Numbered from the stretch's first letter, positions 16,005-24,628 are shown. The stretch: DNA of 64,000 nt from Curtobacterium pusillum (GCF_007673235.1 NZ_VDZH01000001.1:363261-427260); one strand, 5' to 3'. Notes: generated from the letters alone by a model not told the origin. Numbers and translations are program-made.

Positions 16005-17552
16005 GACGGACTGGAGGCGCGGCTCGGCGCCGTCCCGCAGCACCCGTTCCGCGGTGCGCACCAGGGCACGGTCGGTCCCCGGCGCGCCGACGAGGCTGAT
16101 CCCGACGGGCGCGCCGCCGACGCTGAGTCCGGGCGCGCTCACCGCGGGGAGGCCGCCGACGCTCGCGAGGGCCGTCATCGCCGTGGTGGCGGTCCGGGTC
16201 CGTTCGAGTTCGACGGTGTCGGCGGTCAGTGCGGGTGCGGGTCCGGGCGTGGTCGGGAACACCAGGACGCTGCCGTCGAGTGCCTGCCGGATCGTCTGCC
16301 GCAGGTCGTCGAGCCGGGCGACGGCCGCGGCGACCTCGGCGGGCGGGTTGGCTGCGGCCGCCGCGAACCGGTCGCCGACGACGGCGCTCAGGGCTGCCGG
16401 GTGTGCGGCGATCCACGGCCCGTGCGCGGCGGTGGCCTCGGCGGCCTGCACGAGGCGCATCGTCTCGCGGAGGTCCTCGAGCGGCGGGATGCCGAGCTCG
16501 GCGAGCGTGACCACGGGGAGGTCCTCGCCGACGAACGCGCGGAATGCCTCCTGCGTCGTGGCGTCGGCCGCGGCGACGAGGTCGGCCGCGACCGTCACGG
16601 CAGGGGCGGTGTCGGGGTCCGGCAGCGCGACCGGGACGGAGGCGTGGAGCGCCCGGCCGAGCAGGTCGGCGTCGCGCGTGAGCCACCCCACGGTGTCGAA
16701 GGACGGCGCGAGCGGGAGCAGCCCGTCGCGGGGGATGAGGTCGTGGGTCGTCCGGAGGCCCCAGAGCCCCTGGTACGAGGCGGGGACCCGCACCGATCCT
16801 GCGGTGTCCGTGCCGAGTCCGATGTCGGCCGTCCCGAGACGGACAGCCGATGCGGATCCGCTGGACGAGCCTCCAGGCAGTGCAGTGGCGACCGCCCCGT
16901 TCGGTGGGGTGCCGTGGTGCTCGTTGCGTCCCGTGAGGTTGTAGGCGAACTCGTCGGTCCGCGCGATCCCGCGGATCGACGCCCCCGCGGCGAGGAGCGA
17001 CGCGACCGCGGCGGCGGACGCTGCCTGTGGGGCGGACTCCCGCAGGTACGTCGGGTTGCCGGCGCCGACGGCGTGTCCGGCGACGGCGTAGAGGTCCTTC
17101 ACCGCGACGGTCGTGCAGTCGAGCGGGCCGCTGCCGGTGGTCGGGACGAGCGGGTCGCCGACGACCCGCCAGATCGTCGTGTCGAACGCCTTGGTGCGAC
17201 CGGTGACGTGCGCGGCGGCGATGCGCCAGGTGCCGTCGGTGCGTCGCCAGAGCTGGGTCTGCAGGCCGTTCCCGCCGGCGGTGAAGGCCGACACGGAGAC
17301 GACGAGGGCGAGGTCCTCGGCGAGCGGCCGGACCTCGACGCGCGTCAGCGTCCGGGTGGCGACCCCGCCCCGGGCACCCCGGAAGGCGCTGATCGCGTCG
17401 TGGCCGACGAGCAGCCCGCGGTCGTCGCCGCGCATCGTGTCGGGGGCGTCGACGAACGCGTCGTCGAGGGCGTCGAGGTCGTTCGCCATGAGTGCGGTCT
17501 CGTAGGCGTCGAGCGCCTCCAGGAGCCCGTCGGGCGTGGTCCGGTCGGTCAT
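15993..17552 (-). CDS. AtzH-like domain / amidase signature fusion protein
   Basis: A 519-residue fusion enzyme. Residues 5-130 form an AtzH-like (DUF3225, NTF2-fold) domain, with RGDDRGLLVGHDAISAFRGA as its signature. From about residue 135 it is an amidase-signature hydrolase. The Ser-cisSer-Lys triad is Lys in TTVAVKDLYAV, Ser in LPGGSSSGSASAV and the nucleophile Ser in GTDTAGSVRVPASYQG. In s-triazine catabolism AtzH-type proteins act on carboxylated ureas alongside amidases. That suggests a small carboxylated or acylated amide as substrate; this is inference. The ATG overlaps the acetamidase stop (ATGA). The final codons (RLQSVSVD) are encoded next to or within a family A repeat half. Confidence 0.85.
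   Translation of the reverse strand: MTDRTTPDGLLEALDAYETALMANDLDALDDAFVDAPDTMRGDDRGLLVGHDAISAFRGARGGVATRTLTRVEVRPLAEDLALVVSVSAFTAGGNGLQTQLWRRTDGTWRIAAAHVTGRTKAFDTTIWRVVGDPLVPTTGSGPLDCTTVAVKDLYAVAGHAVGAGNPTYLRESAPQAASAAAVASLLAAGASIRGIARTDEFAYNLTGRNEHHGTPPNGAVATALPGGSSSGSASAVRLGTADIGLGTDTAGSVRVPASYQGLWGLRTTHDLIPRDGLLPLAPSFDTVGWLTRDADLLGRALHASVPVALPDPDTAPAVTVAADLVAAADATTQEAFRAFVGEDLPVVTLAELGIPPLEDLRETMRLVQAAEATAAHGPWIAAHPAALSAVVGDRFAAAAANPPAEVAAAVARLDDLRQTIRQALDGSVLVFPTTPGPAPALTADTVELERTRTATTAMTALASVGGLPAVSAPGLSVGGAPVGISLVGAPGTDRALVRTAERVLRDGAEPRLQSVSVD
16008..16027. repeat. Family A half-element in amidase 3' end
   Basis: GACTGGAGGCGCGGCTC-type half-copy of the repeat family, lying in the amidase coding region near its C-terminus. 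Confidence 0.55.
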
Positions 17553-18631
17553 CGGGCCCCTCCGAAGTCGCTCTTGCGGATGCGGGCGTGTGCCCCGGTG
17601 ACGAGGTCGACGACCTGGGAGATGTTGAAGTCGGTCGCCGCGCTGAGGTAGGCGTACGCCAGGTGCGGCTGCATGCCGTAGCGGGCACCGAGGATCGCGA
17701 TGGCGTGTCGGACGCACGCACGGACGGCTTCGTCGAGGTCGGGGTCGAGCCCGGTCGGGACGAGGTACTCGTGCGTCTCGACGAGCGGCCACACGAGGTC
17801 GCCGAACCGCGACGCTGCCTCTGCGCCCGGGGTGAGGTCGAACCGCACGGTGGCGCGGAGCGAGGCCTCCATCGCGGTGAGTGCCACCTCGCCGTCGCCC
17901 TGGGCGAAGTGCGGGTCACCGACGAACGCGAGTGCGCCCGGGACGAGCACGGGCAGGTGCAGCTGCGCGCCCGCCTGCAGCAGGTTCACGTCGATGTTCC
18001 CGCCGTGCCGCCCCGGTGGCACGGAGTGCGGTCGGTCGCCGGGGGAGCCGACGCCCATGATGCCGAGGAAGGGGGCGAGCGGGAAGCGGGCGAAGTGCTC
18101 GCGGTCGTCGGTGAGGGGGATGCGCCCCCACTCGCCGTCGGCATCCGTCACGACGTCGGCGAAGACGCTCACGGTGGTGCCGTCGACGGGGTACTCGCCG
18201 TGCAGCGCGCCGCGGCCGTGCCGGTTCGACACGACGCCGTAGGGGACGCGGGGGAGCGTCTCGACCACGGTCATCGTGAGGACGTCGCCGGGCTCGGCGC
18301 CCTCGACGGCGATCGGGGCGGAGACGACGTGCGGTCCGTCGTGGTCCGCGTCGCGCCGTGCGGTCCGGGCGGTCGCCACCGCGTCGTCGAGGACGTGCTC
18401 CCGCGGGACCCCGTGCCGACCGAAGAAGGCCACCGGGTCGCTGCCCTGGTCCGGCAGGACGCCTTCGTGGCTGACGGTGTCGATGGTCACCTCGGTGCCG
18501 GACGGGACCGTGAGTGCTGGCTGGTCGGTGCTGCTCGGGAGTCGTCCCCAGAGCGTCCGCTCCGGCTCGACCGGGAGGTAGTGCGCGGCGCGGATCGGTC
18601 CGACCCCCGGTTGCAGGACGGGTTGTGTCAC
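17549..18631 (-). CDS. fmdA: Acetamidase/formamidase family protein
   Basis: A 360-residue member of the FmdA/AmdA family, which hydrolyses small aliphatic amides to ammonia and an acid. Visible family features are TVSHEGVLPDQGSDPVAFFG, PIAVEGAEPGDVLTMTV, GVVSNRHGRGALHG, the Gly-rich HGGNIDVNLLQAGAQLHLPV and FVGDPHFAQGDGEVALTAME. The last resembles the GDGHxAQGDGEV metal/active-site block. GTG at 18631 overlaps the GntR stop (GTGA), and its own stop overlaps the amidase ATG. The three genes therefore form one tightly coupled operon. Likely supplies ammonia from amides released by the neighbouring amidohydrolase; this is inference. Confidence 0.88.
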   Translation of the reverse strand: MTQPVLQPGVGPIRAAHYLPVEPERTLWGRLPSSTDQPALTVPSGTEVTIDTVSHEGVLPDQGSDPVAFFGRHGVPREHVLDDAVATARTARRDADHDGPHVVSAPIAVEGAEPGDVLTMTVVETLPRVPYGVVSNRHGRGALHGEYPVDGTTVSVFADVVTDADGEWGRIPLTDDREHFARFPLAPFLGIMGVGSPGDRPHSVPPGRHGGNIDVNLLQAGAQLHLPVLVPGALAFVGDPHFAQGDGEVALTAMEASLRATVRFDLTPGAEAASRFGDLVWPLVETHEYLVPTGLDPDLDEAVRACVRHAIAILGARYGMQPHLAYAYLSAATDFNISQVVDLVTGAHARIRKSDFGGAR

Positions 18632-19347
18632 TGGTGGTGCTCCCTCTCGCGGTGCTTGCGCTCGCTGTGCTTGTTCTCGTGGTGCTTGTTCTCCACGAGG
18701 TGGGCGACGTCCGCCAGGTGGTCGGTCATCGCCCGGTGGGCAGCGGTCTCGTCGTGGCGACGGATCGCGTCGTGGATGCGCTGGTGCCACTCGAACGACG
18801 AGCGGCGGCCCTCGCTGGTGCTGTGGGACTTCGCGCGCACGTCCTGCACCCATCCGCTGCTCAATTCGCAGAGCGACACGAACAGTGGGTTGCCGGAGGC
18901 CCGGGCGACCTGCACGTGGAAGGCGACGTCCTGGGCGAGGGACTCGGCTGGGTTCAGGCCGGCGTGCGTCGAGGCCAGGATCGCCTCGAGCCGCACGAGG
19001 TCGGACTCGTCGGCGCGGACCGCGGCGAGCGCGGCGATCTGCGGTTCGACGAGCGCGCGGAACTCGGTCACGTGCTCGGTCTCGGACGCGTCGTGCGACA
19101 TCCGGTCGAGCATCTCGGCGGCCTCGACCGAGCGGGGCAGCACGACGGTGCCGCGACCGGGCGTCCGGGACACGAGCCGACGGCGTTCGAGCTCCTGCAG
19201 GGCCTCGCGGATGGTGGTCCGGGACACGGCGAGGTCCGCGGCCAGGGTGCGCTCCGGGGGCAGCTTGTCGCCCGGCGCGAGGTCGTCGAGCACCAGGCGT
19301 CCGAGGTGCGCCGCGGTCGTCGCGCTCAGGGTCGGTCCACGTTGCAT
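18628..19347 (-). CDS. GntR-family regulator (FadR subgroup) with His-rich tail
   Basis: A 239-residue repressor. The winged helix-turn-helix covers about residues 10-75: PGDKLPPERTLAADLAVSRT, then TIREALQELERRRLVSRTPG. A FCD ligand domain follows to about residue 215 (EFRALVEPQIAALAA, DVAFHVQVARASGNPLF). The last 24 residues contain seven His in a Lys-His-x-Glu pattern, encoded by four 15-bp tandem repeats; this tail is not part of the FCD fold. The ATG at 19347 lies 7 nt after a minus-strand -10 TAGGCT (19355-19360). A perfect TTGGTACGACCAA palindrome sits around the -35. It probably represses its own operon and the divergent amidohydrolase gene. Confidence 0.88.
   Translation of the reverse strand: MQRGPTLSATTAAHLGRLVLDDLAPGDKLPPERTLAADLAVSRTTIREALQELERRRLVSRTPGRGTVVLPRSVEAAEMLDRMSHDASETEHVTEFRALVEPQIAALAAVRADESDLVRLEAILASTHAGLNPAESLAQDVAFHVQVARASGNPLFVSLCELSSGWVQDVRAKSHSTSEGRRSSFEWHQRIHDAIRRHDETAAHRAMTDHLADVAHLVENKHHENKHSERKHREREHHQ
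18637..18696. repeat. 15-bp tandem repeats encoding His-rich tail
   Basis: Four 15-bp units (starts 18637, 18652, 18667, 18682) of the type GTGCTTGTTCTCGTG. They encode the Lys/His/Glu repeats at the GntR C-terminus. Confidence 0.8.
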
Positions 19348-19354
19348 GACCGGG

Positions 19355-19360
19355 AGCCTA
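19355..19360 (-). promoter_or_regulatory. -10 hexamer of GntR operon promoter
   Basis: TAGGCT on the minus strand, 7 nt before the GntR ATG; leaderless pattern. Confidence 0.55.
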
Positions 19361-19384
19361 CGGTCCATTGGTCCGGTTGGTTCA

Positions 19385-19397
19385 TTGGTACGACCAA
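19385..19397. promoter_or_regulatory. Probable GntR/FadR-type operator
   Basis: TTGGTACGACCAA is a perfect 13-bp dyad matching the FadR-subfamily TGGT-N3-ACCA operator form. A second, imperfect site (TTGGTCCGGTTGG) lies at 19368-19380. Both sit in the 146-bp gap between divergent GntR and amidohydrolase genes, over the GntR -35 region. Confidence 0.7.
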
Positions 19398-19493
19398 CTT
19401 TTACACGCCCGTCACACGGGGCGTCGGAGTCGGAAACACGACGGGCGAATGGTGGTCCACGTCCCACCCGAACCGATCAGAAGAGGGGCCCTC

Positions 19494-20789
19494 GTGGACC
19501 TGGTCCTCCGCAACGCCCGACTCGTGGACACGCCGACACTCGTCGACGTCGTCGTCGAGCGGGGAACGATCACGGCCGTGACACCCGTCGCCGACAGGGC
19601 GCCGACCGACCCCGGCGTGCGTGTCGTCGACTGCGCCGGACGCGTCGTCGTCCCCGGGCTCGTCGAGTCGCACCTGCACGTCGACAAGGCACTGCTCGAC
19701 CGGGAGCGACCGAACCCGGACGGCACCCTCGCCGGAGCCATCTCGGTCACCGGCGAACTCAAGCGCGGCTTCACCCACACCGGGGTCCGCGACCGAGCCC
19801 GCGCCCTGCTCGACCAGGCGATCGGGAACGGCACCACACTGGTCCGCGCCCACCCCGACGTCGACCCGATCGTCGGACTGATCGGGGTCGAGGTCCTGCT
19901 CGGGCTCCGCGACGAGTACCGGGACGCACTCGACCTGCAGATCGTGGCCTTCCCGCAGGAGGGCATCCGCAAGGCGCCCGGCACGCTCGAGCTGTTGCGC
20001 GAGGCACTCCGGATCGGCGCCGACGTCATCGGCGGCTGCACGTACAACGAGCTGTCGCTCGCCGACTGCCACGCCCACGTCGAGACCGTCCTCGACCTCG
20101 CCGAGGAGTTCGGCGTCCCCGCGGACTTGCACGCCGACTTCGCCGACGACACGAGCGACCCGCGGTTCGCGCTCGCCGGGTACGTCGCCGACGCCGTGGT
20201 CACCCGCGGGCTGCAGGGTCGGGTCGCCCTCGGCCACGTGACCTCGACGGCCAGCCTGCCGTCGGTCGAACGCGCCGACCTGTTCGCCCGGCTCGCGGCG
20301 GCCGACGTCGCGGTGGTCCCGCTGCCGGCGACGGACCTGCACCTCGGTGGTCGCCGGGACGACGCCGACGTCCGCCGCGGCGTCGTCCCCGTCCGCGAGC
20401 TCTGGGACGCCGGGGTGACCGCGGCGTACTCGTCGAACAACGTCCGGAACGCCTTCACCCCGTTCGGGAACGCGGACATGCTCGACGTCGGACTGCTGCT
20501 CGCCCAGGTCGGACACCTGTCCGGGCCGGAGGACCTCGCGCGGATCGTCGCGATGGCCACCACCGGCGCCGCGCGGCTCGTCGGGATCGCGCACCGGTAC
20601 GGCATCCGCCCGGGTGCCGACGCCGACCTCGTCGTGCTGTCCACCACCGACCCGTCGGGCGTCCTGCTCGACCGGCCCGACCGGAACCTCGTCGTCAAGC
20701 GTGGCCGCGTCGTCGCCGAGACCACCCGCACCACCACCATCTACACGACCACCAGCACCATCCGGACCGAGGAGCTCAGCCATGCGTGA
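19494..20789 (+). CDS. Cytosine deaminase-like metal-dependent amidohydrolase
   Basis: A 431-residue member of the amidohydrolase superfamily. The metal site begins with VESHLHVDKALLDRE at about residues 58-72. QIVAFPQEGI is typical of the cytosine deaminase/AtzC branch. It is followed by HADFADDTSD, GHVTSTASLPS (metal His) and TAAYSSNNVRNAFTPFGNADML, with the catalytic Asp position replaced by Ser/Asn-rich SSNN. It would deaminate or hydrolyse an N-heterocycle; the exact substrate is unknown. The GTG at 19494 is preceded by GAGGGG; an earlier ATG at 19368 lies in the operator and is rejected. It overlaps the DUF1097 gene by 8 bp. Confidence 0.82.
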   Translation: MDLVLRNARLVDTPTLVDVVVERGTITAVTPVADRAPTDPGVRVVDCAGRVVVPGLVESHLHVDKALLDRERPNPDGTLAGAISVTGELKRGFTHTGVRDRARALLDQAIGNGTTLVRAHPDVDPIVGLIGVEVLLGLRDEYRDALDLQIVAFPQEGIRKAPGTLELLREALRIGADVIGGCTYNELSLADCHAHVETVLDLAEEFGVPADLHADFADDTSDPRFALAGYVADAVVTRGLQGRVALGHVTSTASLPSVERADLFARLAAADVAVVPLPATDLHLGGRRDDADVRRGVVPVRELWDAGVTAAYSSNNVRNAFTPFGNADMLDVGLLLAQVGHLSGPEDLARIVAMATTGAARLVGIAHRYGIRPGADADLVVLSTTDPSGVLLDRPDRNLVVKRGRVVAETTRTTTIYTTTSTIRTEELSHA

Positions 20790-21402
20790 ACGGATCCCCC
20801 ACGAGATCGTCGCCTCCGTGCTCGCCGGAGCCACGGCGTTCATCGGCGGCACCGCCCTGAACCTGCCCACCTGGGCGATCTTCATCAGCTGGGCCGCGAT
20901 GTTCCTGCTCGGTGCGAAGCCGACACTGCGGAACGCCGCCCGGCTCTGGGCCACGATGCCGGTCGGCTCGGCGTTCGCCCTCGTCATCGTCCTGATCGAC
21001 CAGCACATCGGCACCGTGCTCGGCGACGGGCAGCTCGCGAAGAACGTCGTGCTCGGCGTCGTCATCCTGGTGTTCAACACCGCCCTGATGTGCACCGGCC
21101 GGCTGCGGGCCTTCGCGCTCGTCCCGGGGATGTTCCTCGGGTTCGCGTCGTTCTTCGCGGCGTACTTCGGCGGCTTCGGCTTCGCGCCGGGGAACCTCTG
21201 GGCGGCGTGGGTGTCGGTCGTCGTGATGAACGCCGCCGGGCCGGTGTTCGCCTACCTGTCCCGGAAGTGGACCTTCGCGCGCCGGACCGGAGCCGACGGC
21301 ACCGGAACCGACGGCACTGGAACCGTCGCCGCGCCGGACGCGACCGTCGCCGGCGGGGCCGCACCGCGCCTCCCGTCCGATCCTGCGCTGACGCGCGCCT
21401 AG
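20782..21402 (+). CDS. DUF1097 family membrane protein
   Basis: A 206-residue integral membrane protein. Four to five hydrophobic helices lie in the first 155 residues (VASVLAGATAFIGGTALNL, AIFISWAAMFLLGA, VGSAFALVIVLIDQH, NVVLGVVILVFNTALM and FALVPGMFLGFASFFAAYFG). This is the DUF1097 (YcdZ-like) layout. A low-complexity Gly/Thr/Ala tail follows, with a GTGADGTGTDGTGT-type repeat. The ATG lies inside the last codons of the amidohydrolase gene, so the two are co-translated. Transport or channel function for the amidohydrolase substrate is plausible but unproven. Confidence 0.78.
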   Translation: MRERIPHEIVASVLAGATAFIGGTALNLPTWAIFISWAAMFLLGAKPTLRNAARLWATMPVGSAFALVIVLIDQHIGTVLGDGQLAKNVVLGVVILVFNTALMCTGRLRAFALVPGMFLGFASFFAAYFGGFGFAPGNLWAAWVSVVVMNAAGPVFAYLSRKWTFARRTGADGTGTDGTGTVAAPDATVAGGAAPRLPSDPALTRA

Positions 21403-21436
21403 CGCGTCCTCGCAGCATCGCGCGACCCGCCCCCGG

Positions 21437-21442
21437 TACGCT
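21437..21442 (+). promoter_or_regulatory. -10 hexamer of carboxypeptidase operon
   Basis: TACGCT, 8 nt before the GTG at 21451; leaderless pattern. Confidence 0.5.
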
Positions 21443-21450
21443 CGGTTCCC

Positions 21451-22683
21451 GTGTCACGAGTCGTCCGCCGCCCCCGTTCCGCCGTCCGGAGGCCGGTGAC
21501 GATCTCCGTCGTCGCCGTTCTCGTGCTGGTGGTCGGCTACCTCGCCGCAGCCGCGGTCGTGCCGTTCGCCCCGGCGAGCGCCGCGACGACGACCTACTCG
21601 GCACCGACGTCCTCCGTGCCGGGCCTGACGTTCCCCGGGTACGGCGCGACGGCGGTCGAGGCCACCGACTTCCCGGAGAGCCTCCGCACGAGCGGCGACA
21701 CCAAGCCACGGTCGATCGCGAGCATCTCGAAGGTCGTCACCGCGCTCGTCGTCCTCGACCACAAGCCGCTGCGGCAGGGGCAGGCCGGGCCGACGATCAC
21801 GTTCACGCCGTCGATGCAGGCCCTCTACGCGAAGTACCTCGCGGTGAACGGCGAGGTCGCGCCGATGCCGAACGGGCTCAAGCTCTCCGAGTACCAGACG
21901 CTCCAGGTGATGCTCATGAAGTCCGCGAACAACTACGCCGGGTCGTTGGCGCTCTGGGCCTTCGGGTCGATGGACGCCTACCGTGCGGCAGCGGACAAGT
22001 GGCTCGACGAGCACGACCTGGACCACACCACGATCGAGGAACCGACCGGCCTCGACGCGCACAACACGTCGACCGCCACCGACCTCGTCGCACTCGGGCA
22101 GCTCGCACTCGCGAACCCCGTCGTGAAGGAGGTCGTGGGGACCAAGAAGGTCACGGTGCCCGGTGCCGGCGAGATCGAGAACTCGAACAAGCTCCTCGGG
22201 CTCGACGGCGTCGAGGGCATCAAGACGGGGACCCTCGACGAGGCCGGGGCCTGCCTGCTGTTCGCCGCGACCTACGAGCGGGGCGGGAAGACCGTGACGG
22301 TCATCGGCGCGATGCTCGGTGGCGTCGACCACGACTCGCTCGACGTCGACGTCCAGCGGCTGCTCCGGTCGGTCGCGGACAACTTCCAGGTCGTCACGCT
22401 CGCGCACGCCGGGCAGACCTTCGGCACGTTCTCGACCCCGTGGCAGGACGAGGCCGATGCGGTGTCGAGGTCGGCGTCCGAGGTCCTCGTCTGGGGGAAG
22501 ACCACCGTGTCCGCGAAGACCCACCTCGACGAGATCACCCTCGGCACGAAGGGGGAGCGCGTCGGGAAGGTCCGCTTCACGATCTCGGACCACGACCCGG
22601 TCACGGTGCCGCTCGTACTCGAACGGCCCATCGAGGACCCCGGCATCTGGTGGCGCTGGACGAACCCGTTCCAGGGGGCGTGA
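21451..22683 (+). CDS. D-alanyl-D-alanine carboxypeptidase (PBP5/6-like)
   Basis: A 410-residue penicillin-binding protein acting on peptidoglycan stem peptides outside the membrane. The N-terminal signal/anchor helix is at about residues 17-45. The three active-site motifs are SISKVV (SxxK), SANNYAG (SxN) and IKTGTLDEAG (KTG). Spacing between them fits class C low-molecular-mass PBPs. The C-terminus (about residues 300-410) is a separate beta-rich domain ending without a second membrane helix. First gene of a three-gene chain in which each junction is a GTGA overlap (then GNAT, then serine hydrolase). Whether it is a carboxypeptidase or an endopeptidase is not settled by sequence. Confidence 0.88.
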   Translation: MSRVVRRPRSAVRRPVTISVVAVLVLVVGYLAAAAVVPFAPASAATTTYSAPTSSVPGLTFPGYGATAVEATDFPESLRTSGDTKPRSIASISKVVTALVVLDHKPLRQGQAGPTITFTPSMQALYAKYLAVNGEVAPMPNGLKLSEYQTLQVMLMKSANNYAGSLALWAFGSMDAYRAAADKWLDEHDLDHTTIEEPTGLDAHNTSTATDLVALGQLALANPVVKEVVGTKKVTVPGAGEIENSNKLLGLDGVEGIKTGTLDEAGACLLFAATYERGGKTVTVIGAMLGGVDHDSLDVDVQRLLRSVADNFQVVTLAHAGQTFGTFSTPWQDEADAVSRSASEVLVWGKTTVSAKTHLDEITLGTKGERVGKVRFTISDHDPVTVPLVLERPIEDPGIWWRWTNPFQGA

Positions 22684-23243
22684 CGGTCGTGCCGATCCTG
22701 CGCCCCTGGCGGCCCGCCGACGCGTCGGTGCTGCTCGCAGCGTCGGCCGACCCGGAGCTCGCGCGGCAGCTCGGGGGCCGGACGTTCGACGACGAGTCAG
22801 CGGCGGCGGCGTTCATCGCGACCACGTACCGGTTCGACGGGCACGCCCGGAACTGGGCGATCGTGGACGACGGCGACGGCGACGGCGACGGCGTCGTCGT
22901 CGGGAACGTCGGCGTGACGGCCATCGAGCACACCCACGGCACCGCCTGGACCTCGTACTGGCTCACTCCGGAGACCCGCGGCCGCGGACTGGCGACCCGC
23001 GCCCTCGTCACCGCGGCCGACGACGCCTTCGCCCTCGGTCTGCACCGCCTCGAACTCGGACACCGCACGAACAACCCGGCGTCCTGCGCGGTCGCCACCC
23101 GGGCGGGGTTCCGCGCCGAGGGCGTCGAACGCGACAAGCTCCGCTACGGCGACGACCGCTTCGACGTCGAGACCCACGCCCGCCTCGCCACGGACCCGGC
23201 ACCGAACGTCACCGGGCTGCGGTCCGTAGTGTCGGACGCGTGA
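22680..23243 (+). CDS. GNAT family N-acetyltransferase
   Basis: A 187-residue acetyl-CoA-dependent transferase of the RimJ/RimL type. The acetyl-CoA loop is ETRGRGLATRAL at about residues 98-109. It is followed by LGLHRLELGHRTNNPASCAVATRAGF, the classic RimJ-like N-x-x-S-x-x-V-x-x-x-x-GF block. A DGDGDGDG run near residue 63, encoded by GGCGAC repeats, is probably a surface loop that varies in length. The GTG overlaps the upstream stop by 4 bp; GTG at 22689 is an alternative. The acceptor could be a small molecule or a ribosomal-protein N-terminus. Confidence 0.85.
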   Translation: MTVVPILRPWRPADASVLLAASADPELARQLGGRTFDDESAAAAFIATTYRFDGHARNWAIVDDGDGDGDGVVVGNVGVTAIEHTHGTAWTSYWLTPETRGRGLATRALVTAADDAFALGLHRLELGHRTNNPASCAVATRAGFRAEGVERDKLRYGDDRFDVETHARLATDPAPNVTGLRSVVSDA

Positions 23244-24610
23244 CGACGACGTTCCCCCGGTCCACCCCGTCCGCCCTCGGCATCGACGCCCGCGGCATCG
23301 CCCGGTTCCTCGACGCCCTCGAGTCGACGCCAGACGTCGAACCGCACAGCATCGTGCTGCTGCGGCACGGCCAGGTCGCCGCCGAGGGGTGGTGGGCGCC
23401 GTACGCGAGCGACCGCGTGCACCTGCTGTACTCCCTCAGCAAGAGCTTCACGGCGGCGGCCGTCGGGATCGCCGTCCGCGAGGGGCTCGTCGACCTCGAC
23501 GCCACCGCGCTGTCGTACTTCCCGGAGCTCGACGCGGACGTCACCGACGAGCGCAGCCGCCGCATCCGCGTCCGGCACCTGCTGGCGATGGCGAGCGGCC
23601 ACCGCGAGGAGACCCTCGACCGTGCCCGCGCCGCCGATCCGGGGAACCTCGTCCGCGGGTTCCTCCGCACCCCGCCCGACGAGGAGCCCGGCACCGTCTT
23701 CGCGTACAACCAGCCGTGCACGTACACCCTCGGCGCGATCGTCCGGCGGGTCAGCGGCGGGTCGCTCGTCGACTACCTCCGCCCGCGGCTCCTCGACCCG
23801 CTCGGCATCGACGACCTCGCCTGGCGACGCGACGACACCGGTGCCGAGCTCGGCTTCAGCGGCTGCTACGCGCCCACCTCGGCGATCGCGGCCCTCGGCC
23901 AGCTCTACCTGCAGCGCGGTGTGTGGGACGGCGAGCGGATCCTCGACGAGGACTGGGTCGCCGCTGCCACCAGCACCCAGGTGGCGAACCCCGACGAGGG
24001 CAACCCGGACTGGAGCCAGGGCTACGGCTTCCAGTTCTGGATGGCCCGCCACGGCTTCCGCGGCGACGGCGCGTACGGCCAGTTCTGCGTCGTCCTGCCC
24101 GAGCAGGACGTCGTCCTCGCACTCACCGGGCAGAGCCTCGACATGCAGGCCGTCCTCGACGCGGCCTGGCGGCACCTCCTGCCCGCCGTCGAGGCTGCGG
24201 ACGCCGACGCGGCCGGGGACACCGGCCTGGAGGCACGACTCGCCTCCCTGGGGCTCCCCGCGGTCGCGGGTGGTCGGCTCCCCGACCTCGCTGCCGCCGG
24301 CCCGTTCCGCGGTGACGGGATCGACGCGCTCGTGTTCAGCCGCGACGGCGGTCAGTGGCGCGCGGCCCTCGACGTCGACGGCGGGACGCTCTCGGTGCCG
24401 GTCGGCGAGGGGGAGTGGGCGGTCGACGGTCCCCTCGCGGCGAGCGGTGCGGTCGCGCCGGACGGCACCGTGGTCGTCGACGTGCGGTTCGTGGAGACGC
24501 CGCACCTCGCGCACCTGCGGGTCGACCTCGTGTCCGGGACCGCGACGGCGTCCTGGGCGACGCAGCCGCTGCACGACGGGCCGTTGACGCTGAGACGACC
24601 CGCCGTCTGA
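23240..24610 (+). CDS. Beta-lactamase-fold serine hydrolase
   Basis: A 456-residue class C beta-lactamase-like esterase/peptidase. The nucleophile motif is LLYSLSKSFTAAAV (SxxK). The Tyr motif is FAYNQPCTYTLGAIV (YxN). A HGF-type third motif lies in MARHGFRGDGAYGQF. The catalytic domain ends near residue 320. A linker containing a GGAGGC...GCCTCC repeat pair (24229-24247) leads to a C-terminal beta-rich domain of about 120 residues. There is no signal peptide, so it is probably cytosolic. The GTG overlaps the GNAT stop. Neighbour to a carboxypeptidase, but true substrate unknown. Confidence 0.84.
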   Translation: MTTTFPRSTPSALGIDARGIARFLDALESTPDVEPHSIVLLRHGQVAAEGWWAPYASDRVHLLYSLSKSFTAAAVGIAVREGLVDLDATALSYFPELDADVTDERSRRIRVRHLLAMASGHREETLDRARAADPGNLVRGFLRTPPDEEPGTVFAYNQPCTYTLGAIVRRVSGGSLVDYLRPRLLDPLGIDDLAWRRDDTGAELGFSGCYAPTSAIAALGQLYLQRGVWDGERILDEDWVAAATSTQVANPDEGNPDWSQGYGFQFWMARHGFRGDGAYGQFCVVLPEQDVVLALTGQSLDMQAVLDAAWRHLLPAVEAADADAAGDTGLEARLASLGLPAVAGGRLPDLAAAGPFRGDGIDALVFSRDGGQWRAALDVDGGTLSVPVGEGEWAVDGPLAASGAVAPDGTVVVDVRFVETPHLAHLRVDLVSGTATASWATQPLHDGPLTLRRPAV

Positions 24611-24628
24611 CGGGCTGGCCCGGAGTTG

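Noticed and set aside
17492..20860. 1122-residue open frame on the plus strand
   Set aside because: It crosses fmdA, GntR and the amidohydrolase in wrong frames; its composition is Arg/Pro-rich shadow sequence.
22869..22893. GGCGAC repeat in the GNAT gene as a frameshift-prone tract
   Set aside because: The units are 6 bp, so length changes stay in frame and only lengthen an Asp-Gly loop.
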